Origin: Dryococelus australis
Taxonomy: Eukaryota; Arthropoda; Insecta; Phasmatodea; Phasmatidae
Assembly: GCA_029891345.1 (NCBI GenBank)
Contig: CM056994.1
Span: 137,398,457-137,462,456 of the forward strand
Direction of reading: 5' to 3'
DNA: 64,000 nt
Part shown: positions 61,743-64,000 of the stretch, piece after piece
Layout of the letters: each line of letters begins with the position of its first letter
How positions within the stretch are numbered: position 1 is the first letter of the stretch
Program-made: the position numbers and the translations under genes
The notes under the pieces: model-generated
Seen by the model: the letters and a program-made list of their open reading frames with translations, nothing else
Database searches by the model: none
What the model was told of the DNA's origin: nothing

Positions 61743-62094
61743 TGCTAATGTGGTCTTACCGGAAAAAAAAAAAAAAAAACCTTAATTAGTAAGGTGTCAA
61801 AAAGAAAGACTGTAATTTGAAAAGACAGGTAGCTAACAGAAATTGAAAACCAAGTTACTCTTATATTAAAAATACTAAATTGTTAAACAACGTCGACAAC
61901 TAAGTACACATACATTTATTACATGACCTACAGATTAAGACCGAATTACACAAGAGTGTCACTTCTGGAAATTACTCACGAACCTAACTACTTAGTTCAA
62001 ATCAATACACAACAAACACAAAATACCAAAATTAACTCGATATTAAATACAAAAATGTTCAATAATACATACATATAATGTGCATATATATGTA

Positions 62095-62113
62095 TACATA
62101 TACATAAATACAA

Positions 62114-62146
<33 letters not shown>

Positions 62147-62150
62147 CATA
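62095..62150. repeat. (CA)n/(TA)n microsatellite
   Basis: CACACACA followed by TATATA units. Confidence 0.85.
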
Positions 62151-62499
62151 TCAATTTCGAACACGAGACACATAAACCTAATTTAGATTAGTAACAACTT
62201 AGTTTAGTACTGCGGATTTTTCTTGAAGTGTAAACTCAGAAAAGAAATGGACCCTAAAATTACACAGCTCAATGGATGATCAGTCCATGAACAAGACGAG
62301 TCAGATTCAAGACAGCAAAAATAGTTACTTAATTAATTTTAAGGAAAATAATTGCACAGTTGGAATCTGGAGCCACTAAACAGCACAAAAAAAAAGAGAT
62401 TATTTTGTAGCATGAAATATTTTAAAATGTGAGAGACATGCGCACTTGTAATAAATACTTCTGAACTGAAATCAGCTTAAGCGGCAGTGACTGACGTTA

Positions 62500-63630
62500 A
62501 AAATGTTGGATTAGATATGTGCTGATCAACGGTAAGAAATTCCAGCCATTTTCTTATCAGCTGCCCTGCTGAAAGAGTGTGCTTTTCATAAGAAAAAGAC
62601 CACCTATCAATGCGACCGTTATTATACTTTGCACGACTCTTATAATGAGATGCTTTATATTTTTGAGGGCATATGCCCAAACTTCACGAACATCCTTAGC
62701 ATCGTTTGACAACAAGTCATTTAGATGCCACAAATTTGACAAAGGTCTGCCTATTTGGAATAAAAGTAAACATGAGATTAAATGGGCTAGTTTTGTGAGA
62801 TTCATATTTGAGATTATTGAATACAATTTGAAGCCAAGAAAGATTTTTATTCCAATTTGTGTGAACCTTTGCATGGAAAGAAATGAGTGCTGAGCCAAGT
62901 TTTCGATTGAAGTGCTCCGCATGCGAAGGAGGAGGATTGTGTGGGGATAAAATTAAGTGACATGCCATGAGACAAACACATTTTCTAAAACATATGAGAT
63001 GTAAACTGTCAACCGTTATCAGAAACAAATGGATGAAGGAGTACCAAGATCTTGAAAAATACATGCTTGAAGAGCAAGAATTGTGGATATAGCACAAGCT
63101 TTCCTAAGTGGAATTAACAATACAAATTTTATGAAAATATCAACGCACAATAAGATCATATTATTTCCAAAATTTACTACTAGAAAAGGGGCCAAAAAAA
63201 TCAATAAACAATTTTTCCATAGGTTTCTCAGCTACATCTGAAGACATTAAAACTAATATTTGTATTCTGAGCTGGCTTGTACAGCATACAATGTATGCCC
63301 TTGTAAATGAAGTGTTGTCGAATATCCTGAATAGCTTTGTGTTTACTCAAGTAAGTGCCAAAAGTTATGAAAGAAAATACTAAATGTCGTAGATTTCCAA
63401 TGATCAGGTGATACAAAACATTTCCATTAGTCACGAGATCTGCAACAAAGGATACCTTTAGAAAGAAAGTAAGGTTTATGTTCAAAGCCAGATTTTAAAT
63501 TTGAGATTATTTGATTCAAATTACTGCATTTTTCTTAGTGTTCTTTAATATCTGTAAAAGCTAATGGAAAACTAGACAAAACATTACAATTTGGAAGAAT
63601 TTCAGATTCCACGTAAGTACTCTTAAAAAT
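62500..63630 (-). pseudogene. Integrase remnant of copy B
   Basis: ESEILPNCNVL (about 63605-63575) matches copy A. TYLSKHKAIQDIRQHFIYKGI (63350-63290) is the zinc-binding region. FGNNMILLCVDIFIKFVLLIPLR (63180-63095) is the catalytic core start with its Asp. AEHFNRKLGSALISFHAKVHTNW and PFNLMFTF (62920-62750) surround the Glu, and WHLNDLLSNDAKDVREVW (62745-62690) follows. At least four frame changes occur. Confidence 0.85.
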
Positions 63631-63639
63631 GCCTGATAG

Positions 63640-64000
63640 GGCATCTGAGTAGAATGATTTGGTTCCTTTGGGGGAACGAATTCCGAAGTAGGAGCCAGGC
63701 GCTGGCCGGTCGCCATGTTGTGACGTCACCCGGCGGCTATCCTGGAAGTGAGTGAACTAGACATTTGATATTGACCTTTGACTTTGACCCCAAAAATCCA
63801 AATAAATACAAAAAATTCCACAAAAAAAATTAAAATGTATTATTTTAATTAATTACAAGTAAAAATATATTTTAAATTTTATTTTAATATTTTAACAGTT
63901 TTTTTTTATTATTTTAAAACGTTTCTGTCACATCCGCTATCTTGTTAGGCGCAACCGTCTGTCATATTGGTAGGCACCACTTCTGTTTCTCACTTTTGTT
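63640..64000 (+). repeat. Dispersed GACCTTTGAC repeat, copy 3 (runs off the window)
   Basis: It opens with GTTGTGACGTCACCC and GGCTATCCTGG, then ATTGACCTTTGACTTTGACCCC near 63765, then CCAAAAATCC and A+T-rich tail, in the same order as 15200-15755. It truncates gypsy copy B. Confidence 0.6.

Larger units (their letters stand above)
59825..63630 (-). mobile_element. Decayed env-bearing Ty3/gypsy retroelement (copy B)
   Basis: This is a second member of the family at 9727-15190. It retains integrase (63630-62500) and the env-like frame (61742-59900). Everything 5' of integrase is missing: the element stops at about 63630, where the GACCTTTGAC repeat begins. A purine run at 59825-59838 is the candidate polypurine tract. 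Confidence 0.8.

Noticed and set aside
1-64000. CRISPR array, bacterial operon or prophage
   Set aside because: There are no regular short direct repeats with unique spacers and no bacterial gene structure. Introns, SINEs and gypsy relics show nuclear animal DNA.

Overview
The window is A+T-rich eukaryotic DNA, most likely from an insect with a large, repeat-filled genome. A polyneopteran such as a stick insect is my guess from the style of the genes and repeats; nothing in the sequence proves it. The evidence for a eukaryote is a seven-exon gene with GT-AG introns, tRNA-derived SINEs, several decayed Ty3/gypsy retroelements, a mariner-type transposase relic, and long (TA)n and minisatellite arrays. 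Almost all short open frames outside the exons are chance.

The one intact protein-coding gene I can support is on the minus strand from 43270 to 27166. It encodes a secreted chymotrypsin-like S1 serine protease. Seven exons join in frame to a 319-residue pre-proenzyme: a signal peptide, an unusually long propeptide (about residues 17-82), an activation site PAER|IIGG, and a mature domain with the His123/Asp169/Ser265 triad and Ser259 at the S1 pocket floor. It has a TATA box, a cluster of GATA motifs as expected for a midgut digestive gene, and a poly(A) signal. Its introns hold SINEs and microsatellites.

Layout: 1-8000, no gene, several short tandem arrays and a strong hairpin. 8.0-8.3 kb, SINE. 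9.7-15.2 kb, decayed Ty3/gypsy element (minus) with an env-like third frame. 15.2-21 kb, a large diverged duplication of a composite repeat that carries C2HC zinc-finger remnants, AGGTCA-rich blocks and a minisatellite slot filled differently in the two copies. 21-27 kb, gene-poor with tRNA-like relics. 27.1-43.5 kb, the protease gene. 44.65-44.9 kb, mariner-like transposase tail (minus). 45.2-50.2 kb, an inverted pair of a tRNA-headed repeat. 47.6-54 kb, a plus-strand gypsy element interrupted by those repeats and by a SINE. 55.7-58.2 kb, a second gypsy lineage (minus) lacking the central palm of its reverse transcriptase. 59.8-63.6 kb, a second copy of the env-bearing family (minus), cut at its 5' side by the same GACCTTTGAC repeat family that borders the first copy.

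No bacterial-type operon, CRISPR array, rRNA or intact tRNA was seen. The repeats are mostly independent insertions and do not form a working system. The protease gene is self-contained.
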